A DNA stretch of 64,000 nt, taken from assembly GCA_020444265.1 (NCBI GenBank), contig JAHLLH010000003.1, positions 434,001 through 498,000 on the forward strand, given 5' to 3'. The position numbers and the translations under genes were made by a program. Positions 20,927 to 28,894 of the stretch are shown here, in pieces. Source of the DNA: a bacterium. Its GTDB lineage: Bacteria; Electryoneota; Electryoneia; Electryoneales; Electryoneaceae. Below the pieces are notes generated by a model. The model was not told the DNA's origin. It ran no database searches and saw nothing but the letters and a program-made list of their open reading frames with translations. Each line of letters starts with the position of its first letter. Within the stretch, counting starts at the first letter, position 1.

Positions 20927-20963
20927 GCATGGGTGCCCCGCCACCCATGCTTGCATCTCAGCA
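20927..20963. repeat. Post-stop palindromic repeat, copy 1
   Basis: Directly after the TAG of the debranching-enzyme gene is a nine-base stem GCATGGGTG/CACCCATGC with loop CCCCGC, followed by TTGCATCTCAGCA. A near copy sits directly after another TAG at 55849-55885. The two stems differ by a paired base change that keeps pairing, so the structure rather than the sequence appears conserved. Confidence 0.6.
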
Positions 20964-20993
20964 TACCAGACTTGACCAGACCGGGGGTAGGAT

Positions 20994-22265
20994 TTGCGTT
21001 ACCTGACAGGAATTCTGCTGTTTGCATTGATTACAGCAGGTTGCACCAGCTCGACTGGAGTTGTCACCAATACAACTGCAGTCGAAAAGGATGACCGTGC
21101 CCCGGATTGGTCCGAACAGTTCCGTCACACGGACGAGCTGGACGAAATCGACTTCGATGCATTCCTCGCCCAGCTTTACAACGCGCCGAGTGCAGATCGT
21201 CAGGCGATGGTCGACAGTTTCCTGACTGTCATCGAGGGATCGGATGAGTACGGCTTCCCCTTGGTCAGCGAGGATCAGGCGGTTTACATTTATACCCATA
21301 CATCAGCCAGCACGGTGACCCTGCCCGGGGACCACAACGGTTGGACGGCTGCGGATGATGTGTTGGCACGCGTTTCCGGTACCAATTTCTGGTTCCGGCG
21401 GAAAAACTATCCGAACGACGCTCGCCTCGATTACAAACTTGTTGTGGATGGCAACTGGATTCTGGACCCACGCAACCCACACCGGGTCTATGGCGGCTAT
21501 GGTCCCAATTCAGAAATGGCGATGCCGGGATACGTACAGCCGGTTGAGATCCAGGAGGATCCCGACATACCCCACGGTACCATCGACCAGATTACCTTCG
21601 AGAGCGATTCGCTGAACAACAGCCGTACCGTACGCATTTACACCCCACCGGGCTACGATCCGGAAAACGAGATCTACCCGGTCATCTACGTGCATGATGG
21701 CGGCGAATACATCTCGCTCGGATCGATGGATCATGTACTGGATTACAGCATCGCAAATGGCTATTGCGAACCCTTGATCGCCGTCTTTGTCGACCCGGTC
21801 AACCGGATGGACGAGTACTGGCGTAACGATGCATTCATGGAAATGTTTGTCCACGAGCTGATCCCTGCTATCGAAGCCGACTATGCCATCGAGGATGATC
21901 CGAGCCGTCGCGCGGTCATGGGTTGTTCTTTGGGCGGGGTGACATCGGTCTACTTCGGTCTGCATTATCCGAATGTCTTTGGGAAAATTGCCGGACATTC
22001 CTCAGCACTCTGGATTGATGGATCGGCGACAGTGGATGAGGTCGAAGCGAATCCCATGTCCGGGATGGTCTTTTACCTGGATACGGGCACGTTCGAGGGA
22101 TCGACCTACTTGGATGACAATCGTCGGTTGCGTGATGTCCTGAGGGATAATGGCAACCAGGTAACCTATACCGAGTGGCATGAGGCGCATTCCTGGGGCA
22201 ATTGGCGTGCGCACATCGATGATATCCTCTACGCATTGTTCCACACGAACAGTGTGCCTGAGTAA
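20994..22265 (+). CDS. CBM48-like/esterase-D family lipoprotein
   Basis: A 423-residue exported protein with a TTG start behind GGGGGTAGGA. The N-terminus ends in a lipoprotein-like signal (LITAGC). Residues about 95-175 form an E-set/CBM48-like module (VTLPGDHNGWTAADDVL ... VDGNWILDPRNP). The C-terminal half is an alpha/beta hydrolase of the esterase-D (Fes/enterochelin esterase-like, PF00756) family with nucleophile Ser312 in MGCSLGG, oxyanion-side YVHDGGEYI, and a likely catalytic His in EAHSWGNWR. This domain pair is common in periplasmic or extracellular carbohydrate esterases. Here it would remove acyl groups or act on a modified glucan, but its substrate is not evident. It is followed after 17 bases by the GH57 gene. 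Confidence 0.82.
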   Translation: MRYLTGILLFALITAGCTSSTGVVTNTTAVEKDDRAPDWSEQFRHTDELDEIDFDAFLAQLYNAPSADRQAMVDSFLTVIEGSDEYGFPLVSEDQAVYIYTHTSASTVTLPGDHNGWTAADDVLARVSGTNFWFRRKNYPNDARLDYKLVVDGNWILDPRNPHRVYGGYGPNSEMAMPGYVQPVEIQEDPDIPHGTIDQITFESDSLNNSRTVRIYTPPGYDPENEIYPVIYVHDGGEYISLGSMDHVLDYSIANGYCEPLIAVFVDPVNRMDEYWRNDAFMEMFVHELIPAIEADYAIEDDPSRRAVMGCSLGGVTSVYFGLHYPNVFGKIAGHSSALWIDGSATVDEVEANPMSGMVFYLDTGTFEGSTYLDDNRRLRDVLRDNGNQVTYTEWHEAHSWGNWRAHIDDILYALFHTNSVPE

Positions 22266-22282
22266 CTGAGTGGGAGGTCCCG

Positions 22283-24508
22283 ATGGGTCGGTTGGGAAGA
22301 GTTGGGGTTGGTCTACTACTCTTGTGGGTGGTCACCTGCGTGCCGTCGAGTCTCGCAGCAGAGTCGGGACCGCCCTCGATGAGCAACGGGATTGTCCACT
22401 TTGTCTACGAAGCACCAGATGCAGAGATTGTTTATCTCGCGGGTACCTTTAATGCATGGGATGGCACAGCGTTACCTATGGAACAGGATGAACAGGGCCT
22501 TTGGTACGCGGACATTCCTCTATCGGTGGGGTTCCACGAGTACAAGTTTGTCGATGGTGGCAGCTGGCTGCCTGACCCTTCAAACCCAGCGACCGTGACC
22601 AACAACTATGGCGAATCCAACTCAATCCTCTATGTCAACGCATTGGGTGAGGTGGAGTTACGGTCCAACGAGGGCGACAGCGCTACCGCCGAGATGCCCG
22701 CGGGGGAGGGGACCGTCTACCTCGCACTGGTCTGGCATCAGCATCAGCCCTACTACTACGATGCTTCTGCGGATGCCCTGATCGCACCTTGGGTCCGTAC
22801 TCACATCACCAAAGACTATTACGACATGACCTCGATGCTGCTCGAACATCCCGATGTGCATGTCACCATGAACCTGACCCCGGTTTTGCTTACTCAGATC
22901 GATGATATCTATGTCAAACGAATCGGCCCTTACCTCGACCGTAAAGCCAATCGGATCAACTCGGCCGAGTTTCTGAAAAAATGGGCAGGTCGCACCGATC
23001 CCTTTATCGACCTGATGCTGAAGGATACCGAAGGCTTCTCCGAGGTAGACGAGAGTTACCTCTTCCGCAATGAGTGGTCGGCATTCAGCATCTCACGAGT
23101 AGTCATGGCACGTTGGCCTGAATACCTCGCGTTGCGCGATAAACCGCGTGACCAATTCACAGTAGCTGATAAACGTGACTTAAAGTGTTTCTTCTACCTC
23201 GCCAATTTTGATCCCCGCTTCCTGCGTGGGTCCGTGGAGCTGGTAACGGGGGAGACAGTCGATCTGTCGGATATGGTGAACGAAGCCGATGGACCAATTT
23301 GGACCCTGGACCGTCACTTTACCGAGGATGATGCCAATCGTCTGGTGGCCGAGACAGTTAAAATCGCGGAGGCGATCATCCCGCTGCACAGCGCAATGAT
23401 GTACGATCCAGTCGAACGGACAGGACAAGTAGAGGTGACCACCACACCCTATTTCCATCCGATCCTCCCCCTGATCCAGAATCTGCACGCGGGCAAATCA
23501 GAGTCGGATCAGGCACCAGACAGCATTCAGATTGCCTATCCTGATGATGCAGCCTGGCATGTGGAGCTCGCCGCAGATGCGTTCGAGGAGTGGTTTGGTG
23601 CACCGGCGACCGGCTTCTGGCCAGCGGAAGGATCGGTGTCGCAGGAGGTGATCGACCACTTTGCGATGTATGGCATTCATTGGCTGGCGACAGGTGATGG
23701 TGTTCTGAGCAAGTCCCTGCCTGACGGCATGGTGGCGGATCGTCCCTATTCAGTGCGCGGTCCGAATGGGGGCGAGGTGGCGATGGTTTTCCGTGACACG
23801 GAACTCTCCGACCTGATTGGTTTCGCCTACCAGCGTAGTGAGCCGGAAGCGGCTGCCGAGGACCTGATCAACCGCATCCTCGCAAAAGCGCCCGAAAAGA
23901 AAGGCGATTCTATGCTCCTGACCGTCCTCCTGGACGGTGAGAATGCGTGGGAGTGGTATGAACAGGATGCCGATGCCATCCAGTTCCTGACCGCCGTCTA
24001 CCGCAAACTGGGTGAGATGCAGGAGACTGGTCGCATCATCACCGTCACTCCTGCGGAGTACCTTGCAGGCAACCCGGAGCGGAATGTGCCCGCGCACCCA
24101 ATTGATTCGCTCGACCGGATCGAAACCCTCTGGCCCGGTTCGTGGATTCGCGCCGACTATTCCACATGGGTTGGCGAGGATGAGGAAAACCGAGCCTGGG
24201 CGTGGCTGGCCAAGGTTCGGAGCGATGTGGATCGGATTCTACCAACTTTCGACCGAAAAGACTACCCCGCCGTCTGGCGTGCGATGGGTGCCGCCGAAGG
24301 CAGCGATTGGTTCTGGTGGTATGGTGTCGATCAGAACACCGGCGAAGGGGACTCGCGCTGGGATCGGCTCTACCGTGCCCATTTACGTCAAGTCTACATC
24401 GAGTTGCGCAAGGCCGGATTCGAAGCGCAAACTCCAGACATCCCCAGCTTGATGGAAAGCGGTACTGCATCGGATGAGGATGGCGGCGCAATGTCGCGCG
24501 GACAATGA
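22283..24508 (+). CDS. Secreted CBM48-GH57 glucan hydrolase or transferase
   Basis: A 741-residue exported enzyme; GGGAGG precedes the ATG. A signal peptide (ending SSLAA) is followed by a CBM48-type glycogen-binding module at about residues 30-125 (VYLAGTFNAWDGTALPM ... HEYKFVDGGSW). The GH57 catalytic domain starts at LALVWHQHQPYYY. It shows nucleophile Glu449 in GFWPAEGSV and acid/base Asp551 in LLDGENAW, both expected in family 57 alpha-amylase, amylopullulanase or 4-alpha-glucanotransferase-type enzymes. GH57 enzymes are often intracellular, so the signal peptide is noteworthy. The stop codon lies just inside the ATG overlap of the next reading frame, and the gene is clearly in one operon with the sugar transporter that follows. 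Confidence 0.88.
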   Translation: MGRLGRVGVGLLLLWVVTCVPSSLAAESGPPSMSNGIVHFVYEAPDAEIVYLAGTFNAWDGTALPMEQDEQGLWYADIPLSVGFHEYKFVDGGSWLPDPSNPATVTNNYGESNSILYVNALGEVELRSNEGDSATAEMPAGEGTVYLALVWHQHQPYYYDASADALIAPWVRTHITKDYYDMTSMLLEHPDVHVTMNLTPVLLTQIDDIYVKRIGPYLDRKANRINSAEFLKKWAGRTDPFIDLMLKDTEGFSEVDESYLFRNEWSAFSISRVVMARWPEYLALRDKPRDQFTVADKRDLKCFFYLANFDPRFLRGSVELVTGETVDLSDMVNEADGPIWTLDRHFTEDDANRLVAETVKIAEAIIPLHSAMMYDPVERTGQVEVTTTPYFHPILPLIQNLHAGKSESDQAPDSIQIAYPDDAAWHVELAADAFEEWFGAPATGFWPAEGSVSQEVIDHFAMYGIHWLATGDGVLSKSLPDGMVADRPYSVRGPNGGEVAMVFRDTELSDLIGFAYQRSEPEAAAEDLINRILAKAPEKKGDSMLLTVLLDGENAWEWYEQDADAIQFLTAVYRKLGEMQETGRIITVTPAEYLAGNPERNVPAHPIDSLDRIETLWPGSWIRADYSTWVGEDEENRAWAWLAKVRSDVDRILPTFDRKDYPAVWRAMGAAEGSDWFWWYGVDQNTGEGDSRWDRLYRAHLRQVYIELRKAGFEAQTPDIPSLMESGTASDEDGGAMSRGQ

Positions 24509-24522
24509 GAAGGGGAGGCAGG

Positions 24523-26733
24523 ATGAAACGCTGGTTGCTGCCGGCGCTGCTGGTGCTGATCGGGCTGACGGGTGTGGCGCAGGCTGCCGAAACCCCTGTC
24601 GAAATCACCCTTTGGCACCAGTTCAACTATGCCGAGCGCGTGGTTCTCGAGAAGCAGCTCGAAGAATTCAACCGCCTGCATCCCGAGATCAAGGTCACCT
24701 CACTCTACCGCGAAACAGAGGAGCTGCGTTCCGGCTTCCAGAATTCGGCCCTTGCAGGACGTGGGCCGGAGATGATTCACGGTCCGTCCGACCAGGTTGG
24801 GCCATTTGCCATCATGGGCATCATCAAACCGCTGGAGGGGCTGTTTGGAGAAGCGGAACGTGACTCGCTGAATCCCCAGGCTCTGGTCTGGTTTGAAGAT
24901 CATCTCTACCAGGTGGCGGATCGTTTCGGCAACCATCTGACGCTCGTCTACAACAAAGCGCTTGTCCCCGAACCGCCCACCACCGACCTCGAGCTGATCC
25001 AGATCGGACAGGAGCTGACAAAAGATACCGATGGGGATGGTAAGGTTGACCAGTTCGGCCTGACCTGGAACTTCACCGAGCCATTCTTTTTCATCCCCTT
25101 CCTCGGTGGCTTCGGCGGCTGGATGATCGACGATCAAAATCGTCCAACCCTGGACACCCAGGCGAATCGTGACGCTCTCCAGTTCGTTCAGGACCTTCGC
25201 GATAAATACAAAATCACGCCACAAAACGCTGACTACGAGACCGCGCACACCCTTTTCAACGAGGGCAAGGCGGGGATGATTATCAACGGCGACTGGTCCT
25301 GGGCGACCTATATCGAGAACGGCATTGATATTGGAGTGACCCGTATTCCTAAGATCACCAAGACAGGTTTGTGGCCCACTCCGATTGTCAGCCCGCGAGG
25401 GTACTCGCTGAATCGCAACTTGAAGGAAGAGAAGCTTGATGCGACGTTGACCTTTATCCGCTTTATGCTCTCCTACGATCAGCAGAAAGCACTCGCCGCC
25501 CAGACAGGGATCATGCCGGCCAGGACCGCATTACGTGATGATCCGGTCATCTCGGACAACCCGATCATGACCGGCAGCCTCGAGCAGATTGAGGTGGGCA
25601 AGCCGATGCCGGTCGTGCCGGAATTGCGTGCCATCTGGGACTCGATGCGTCCCTTCTACCAGGCTGTCCTCGGTGGAACCATCACCGCTGACGAGGCCGC
25701 AACGGGCATGCAGAAGACTGCTGAACGCAAAATCGCCGAGATGAATACGGTGATCCAACCGGCGCCGTACGTGCCGGTGCTGTATGGCATTGCCCTGCTC
25801 GCGCTGGTGGCCCTGCTCTGGTTCAGCCGTCACTCATTTGGTCAATTCGTTCGTGATGCACGCAAACGTCCCTTCATTTACTGGATGGTGGTTCCGGCCT
25901 TTGTCGTCATCTTCCTGACTGTTGTCTATCCCTTCCTCTACAATGTTGTCCTAAGCATGTCGAACATGGGGCTGCGTAACTTCTTCGATTGGGATGTGGT
26001 AGGCTTCCAGAACTATGGCAAGGTCTTTCTCGAGCCGGGCTTTTACGGTGTGCTGGGCAAGACGATTATCTGGACCTCAGTTAACCTCGTCTTCCATGTC
26101 GGGATTGGGGTCTTCCTCGCGCTCCTGCTACATCGTGTTCTGCCGGGCCGTGGCCTGATCCGTATGCTTTTGATCCTGCCCTGGGCGGTGCCTCAATACA
26201 TCACCGCTTTGACCTGGCGCGGCATGTTCAACACCGAGTATGGCGCGGTCAACCTGATCATCGCCAAATACTTCAGCATGCCGATTGTCAACTGGCTGGG
26301 CAGCCCGGTGGAAGCCTTCACCGCCTGCATCCTGACCAACATCTGGCTCGGCTTCCCCTTCATGATGATCGTTGCCCTTGGCGGCCTGCAGTCGATCCCG
26401 CACCAGCTCTACGAAGCGGCGGACATCGATGGCGCATCGCCCTGGCAGAAGTTCAAAAACATCACCTATCCGTTGCTGAAACCGGTGATGACGCCATCGA
26501 TTATTCTGGGGACCGTCTGGACGTTTAACAACCTGAACGTCATCTGGCTCGTCTCGAATGCTGGCGAACCGTCCGATCAGACACACATCCTGGTCAGCTT
26601 CGTCTACAAGAGCGCATTTAACCTGTATCGTTACGGCTATGCTGCCGCCATGTCGATGGTGATCTTCGCCATCCTGCTCGTCTTCGGCATCTTCTTCCTG
26701 AAACGAGCTCGTGCGGTCGAACCCGTTTATTGA
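24523..26733 (+). CDS. Fused maltose-type solute-binding protein and MalF permease
   Basis: One 736-residue polypeptide combines two subunits of a maltose/maltodextrin ABC transporter. After a signal peptide (core LLPALLVLIGLTGVAQA) residues about 25-405 are a family 1 solute-binding protein (ITLWHQFNYAE ... DTDGDGKVDQFGLTW ... GKAGMIINGDWSW). A transmembrane segment (YVPVLYGIALLALVALLWF) then leads into a full MalF-type permease with the EAA loop EAADIDGASPWQKF. The binding domain would be tethered at the periplasmic face. The start at 24523 is preferred to the ATG at 24505 because AGGGGAGGCAGG precedes it. The gene is coupled to the GH57 gene upstream and to a small gene plus malG downstream. 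Confidence 0.88.
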   Translation: MKRWLLPALLVLIGLTGVAQAAETPVEITLWHQFNYAERVVLEKQLEEFNRLHPEIKVTSLYRETEELRSGFQNSALAGRGPEMIHGPSDQVGPFAIMGIIKPLEGLFGEAERDSLNPQALVWFEDHLYQVADRFGNHLTLVYNKALVPEPPTTDLELIQIGQELTKDTDGDGKVDQFGLTWNFTEPFFFIPFLGGFGGWMIDDQNRPTLDTQANRDALQFVQDLRDKYKITPQNADYETAHTLFNEGKAGMIINGDWSWATYIENGIDIGVTRIPKITKTGLWPTPIVSPRGYSLNRNLKEEKLDATLTFIRFMLSYDQQKALAAQTGIMPARTALRDDPVISDNPIMTGSLEQIEVGKPMPVVPELRAIWDSMRPFYQAVLGGTITADEAATGMQKTAERKIAEMNTVIQPAPYVPVLYGIALLALVALLWFSRHSFGQFVRDARKRPFIYWMVVPAFVVIFLTVVYPFLYNVVLSMSNMGLRNFFDWDVVGFQNYGKVFLEPGFYGVLGKTIIWTSVNLVFHVGIGVFLALLLHRVLPGRGLIRMLLILPWAVPQYITALTWRGMFNTEYGAVNLIIAKYFSMPIVNWLGSPVEAFTACILTNIWLGFPFMMIVALGGLQSIPHQLYEAADIDGASPWQKFKNITYPLLKPVMTPSIILGTVWTFNNLNVIWLVSNAGEPSDQTHILVSFVYKSAFNLYRYGYAAAMSMVIFAILLVFGIFFLKRARAVEPVY

Positions 26734-26744
26734 TGGAGAACGAA

Positions 26745-27044
26745 ATGGCTGTCTACATGGTATCCTGTGATTCCGACAAGAACGATCCGAAAATGGCGGA
26801 GATTCACGAGGGACTGCTGGACCAGTTTGATGCAGTCCAGGTGCTGACCGGAAGCTGGTTGATCTCCAGCGACGCCTCCATCGACGATATCGACGAGAAG
26901 CTGGCGAAGGTCTTCCCTGAAACTGAACCGATGGTTCTGGTCGAAATCGGTGGCGACTTCTCGATGCAGGGACTTGGGGACGAGGAGATGGAATGGATCA
27001 GCGAACGTTTCGGAGGTGGGGAGGAGCCCGATGGTCAAGAATAA
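26745..27044 (+). CDS. Small Cas2-fold-like (SinR-family-like) protein between malF and malG
   Basis: A protein of about 99 residues. Its N-terminus MAVYMVSCDSD resembles the first beta strand of small ferredoxin-fold proteins annotated as SinR family or Cas2-like (M-x-Y-M-V-S-x-D), and the central SWLISSD plus the strand MVLVEIGGDF fit the same pattern. That assignment is by eye only and moderate. The start at 26745 follows GGAGA; an ATG at 26733 overlaps the malF stop and is possible. It overlaps the malG gene by 14 bases, so it is co-translated with the transporter. There is no CRISPR array or cas gene nearby, so a role in CRISPR is not suggested. It might be a regulator or accessory of the transporter, but nothing shows which. 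Confidence 0.7.
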   Translation: MAVYMVSCDSDKNDPKMAEIHEGLLDQFDAVQVLTGSWLISSDASIDDIDEKLAKVFPETEPMVLVEIGGDFSMQGLGDEEMEWISERFGGGEEPDGQE

Positions 27045-27864
27045 ATGGCCGACAAGAATCCTGATTTACGCGATCCTGCTGGTCTTCGTGCTGATTGCCG
27101 TCTACCCGGTGATTCGTGTCGCGAGCATCAGTTTGCGTCCCGGTGACCGTCTACTCTCGACCTCGCTCGCCCTGATACCGCCGGATGCGACGCTGGATAA
27201 CTTCCGTATCCTCTTTACGGAACGTCCCTTCCTGCGCTGGGTCCTGAACAGTACGATCGTCTCCTTCGCGGTGACCTTGTTCGGTGTCGCTCTTGCTTCA
27301 ACGGCGGGCTACATCATCAGTCGCTACAAGTTCGTCGGACGGACCACCGCGATGTTGTCGATCCTGACCACCCAGATGTTCCCGGCGACGATGCTGCTGC
27401 TGCCGATGTACATCATCATCAGCCGCCTCAATCTGATCAACACCTATGTCGGCCTGATTGTGGTTTACTCCGCGACGGCGTTGCCCTTCTGTGTCTGGAC
27501 GATGAAAGGCTTTTACGACACCATTCCTTCCAGCCTCGAAGAAGCGGCGATGATCGACGGCTGCAACCGTTTCCAAGCCTTCTACAAGGTAGTTTTCCCG
27601 CTCGCTTCGCCCGCCCTGGTGATTACCGGCCTCTTCAGCTTCATCTCATCCTGGTCGGAATACCTTGTCGCGGCGCAGGTCTTGCAGGACCCGGTGATGT
27701 ACACCTTGCCGCTCGGTCTCAAGCAGTTCCAGCAGAGCATGAGCACGGAATGGGGTCTCTACGCCGCCGGTGCGCTGGTTGTCTCGATCCCGGTCATCGG
27801 CCTCTTCCTCTTCGCGAACCGCTGGCTGGTTGGTGGGTTGACGCTTGGTGGGGTGAAGGAGTAG
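27031..27864 (+). CDS. malG: MalG-type sugar ABC transporter permease
   Basis: Inner-membrane permease of 277 residues with the six-helix pattern of the carbohydrate CUT1 family and the conserved cytoplasmic EAA loop EEAAMIDGCNRFQAFYKVVFP, which docks the ATPase. It begins MVKNKWPTRILIYAILLVF; GAGGAG lies four bases before the ATG, inside the preceding small gene. Longer in-frame starts overlap that gene without a site. It pairs with the MalE-MalF fusion and, by family logic, the MalK ATPase at 28895-29968. Confidence 0.9.
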   Translation: MVKNKWPTRILIYAILLVFVLIAVYPVIRVASISLRPGDRLLSTSLALIPPDATLDNFRILFTERPFLRWVLNSTIVSFAVTLFGVALASTAGYIISRYKFVGRTTAMLSILTTQMFPATMLLLPMYIIISRLNLINTYVGLIVVYSATALPFCVWTMKGFYDTIPSSLEEAAMIDGCNRFQAFYKVVFPLASPALVITGLFSFISSWSEYLVAAQVLQDPVMYTLPLGLKQFQQSMSTEWGLYAAGALVVSIPVIGLFLFANRWLVGGLTLGGVKE

Positions 27865-27936
27865 TGGTGGCACTTGCATCTTGCCCGTGCTTCGCGCTGA
27901 AGGCGCGATAGGGTGACACCTTACTGATTGGTTACA

Positions 27937-27965
27937 GAAACCCCGCTTGGCGAGTTTAGCCGGGG
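27937..27965. repeat. Decayed hairpin of the CCCG...CGGGTTTC type
   Basis: Read on the minus strand this stretch begins CCCCGGCT and ends AAGCGGGGTTTC, closely matching the hairpin at 17710-17735, although the stem now has a bulge. It lies in the 190-base gap between malG and the kinase-like gene. The orientation is opposite to that of the 17.7-kb copy. Confidence 0.45.
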
Positions 27966-27984
27966 AACCCGTTGGAAAACTGTC

Positions 27985-28037
27985 GCGTCAGGCGCCCACA
28001 CCTGACGCATTGTCTGTCAGACGTAGGCGTCTGACAG
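27985..28037. repeat. Double hairpin repeat upstream of the kinase-like gene
   Basis: Two hairpins lie side by side: GCGTCAGG/CCTGACGC (27985-28008) and CTGTCAGACG/CGTCTGACAG with a four-base loop (28014-28037). The pair occurs again in inverted orientation at 56013-56064. The second hairpin ends 17 bases before the start codon of the next gene, so it may also influence translation or mRNA stability there. Confidence 0.55.
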
Positions 28038-28054
28038 AACTCTACGGAGCGACC

Positions 28055-28687
28055 ATGTCTGAGAAACTTGTCCCGAAAGTGATCATTGAGGGTACTCGCA
28101 TCACCCACAAGACCGACCTCGCCTTTGCGCTGAACGAGCATCCGCGGTTTGTCGGTCCACGCAAGTACAAGTACCATTCACCGGTCGTGTCGGCGGAGTG
28201 GTGCGGGTTTACCAACTATCCTTGGGGCAGGGGACTGATCAACTTCGCCGAGGATGAAGAATCCATGGCGATCGAAACCTACCAGACCTGGGTGCGTCTC
28301 TTTGAGCTGCAACGGTATTACTCCTGGATCGTGGACCGTTTCCACATCTCAACCAAACTCTTCCAGCAGGCGGCACGAGGGATTGATTACGATTTTCATT
28401 GGCTCGAGGAACGTCTGGTCAACCTCAACTTCCGCCTGATTTTTGTCACACGTACACCGGATTCCTTCGAGGAGGCTCGTGAAGAGCGGCTGAAGGTGTC
28501 CGGCAATCCCTCGCAATACGACGATCTGCAGGTTTTTATCAATCAGCAGGAAGATTTCCGTGAGCTGGTTGAAAAATCTGCGCTGCAAACCTTCGAGCTG
28601 GACATCAGCGATGGAGATGTGGATCGCGCGGCGGACAAGGTCTGCGACTACATGTACGAAAGTGGAGGAATGACCTTGGACGAGTAA
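28055..28687 (+). CDS. Thymidylate-kinase-like P-loop protein with altered Walker A
   Basis: A cytoplasmic protein of 210 residues; GGAG stands six bases before the ATG. Near the N-terminus VIIEGTRITHKTDLA follows the pattern of a P-loop (G-x4-x-K-T) but has His in place of the last Gly before the Lys. Further on, SWIVDRFHIST resembles the DR-x-x-x-S motif of thymidylate kinases and related deoxynucleoside kinases. I therefore call it a kinase-like P-loop protein of unknown substrate. It sits between malG and convergent malK, separated from malG by 190 bases full of hairpins, and may not belong to the transporter operon. The function is unknown; the frame and start are well supported. Confidence 0.75.
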   Translation: MSEKLVPKVIIEGTRITHKTDLAFALNEHPRFVGPRKYKYHSPVVSAEWCGFTNYPWGRGLINFAEDEESMAIETYQTWVRLFELQRYYSWIVDRFHISTKLFQQAARGIDYDFHWLEERLVNLNFRLIFVTRTPDSFEEAREERLKVSGNPSQYDDLQVFINQQEDFRELVEKSALQTFELDISDGDVDRAADKVCDYMYESGGMTLDE

Positions 28688-28696
28688 CGATTCCCT

Positions 28697-28722
28697 GGCC
28701 CGACACTTCAGTGTCGGGTTTC
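28697..28722 (+). terminator. Terminator-like hairpin after the kinase-like gene
   Basis: An eight- to nine-base stem CCCGACAC(T)/(A)GTGTCGGG is followed by TTTC, ten bases after the stop codon. An inverted copy of the same 26 bases (one mismatch) lies at 28863-28888 next to the end of malK. Each copy is oriented correctly to terminate its own neighbouring gene. Confidence 0.65.
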
Positions 28723-28862
28723 TTCAGAGTTTCCACACCAACAATATGTACTTGTCCAAGAAATGCTCCCGGACACCTTCGCCTGAATACTGCGCTGCAA
28801 CGGTTGAAAACAAAACCCTGACTTCAGTAGTCAGGGCTTGGTGTGCTTGGGACACTCCGATG

Positions 28863-28888
28863 AAACCCGACACTAAAGTGTCGGGCCA
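28863..28888 (-). terminator. Terminator-like hairpin after malK
   Basis: On the minus strand the hairpin CCCGACAC/GTGTCGGG is followed by TTTC, six bases beyond the malK stop codon. It is the inverted near-identical copy of 28697-28722. A third, related hairpin (CCCTGACT/AGTCAGGG) lies between them near 28815-28840. Confidence 0.65.
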
Positions 28889-28894
28889 GTCAGA

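Noticed and set aside
26745-27044. Cas2-like protein as sign of a CRISPR-Cas locus
   Set aside because: No repeat-spacer array, cas1 or effector gene exists in the window and the gene is embedded in a sugar-transporter operon.
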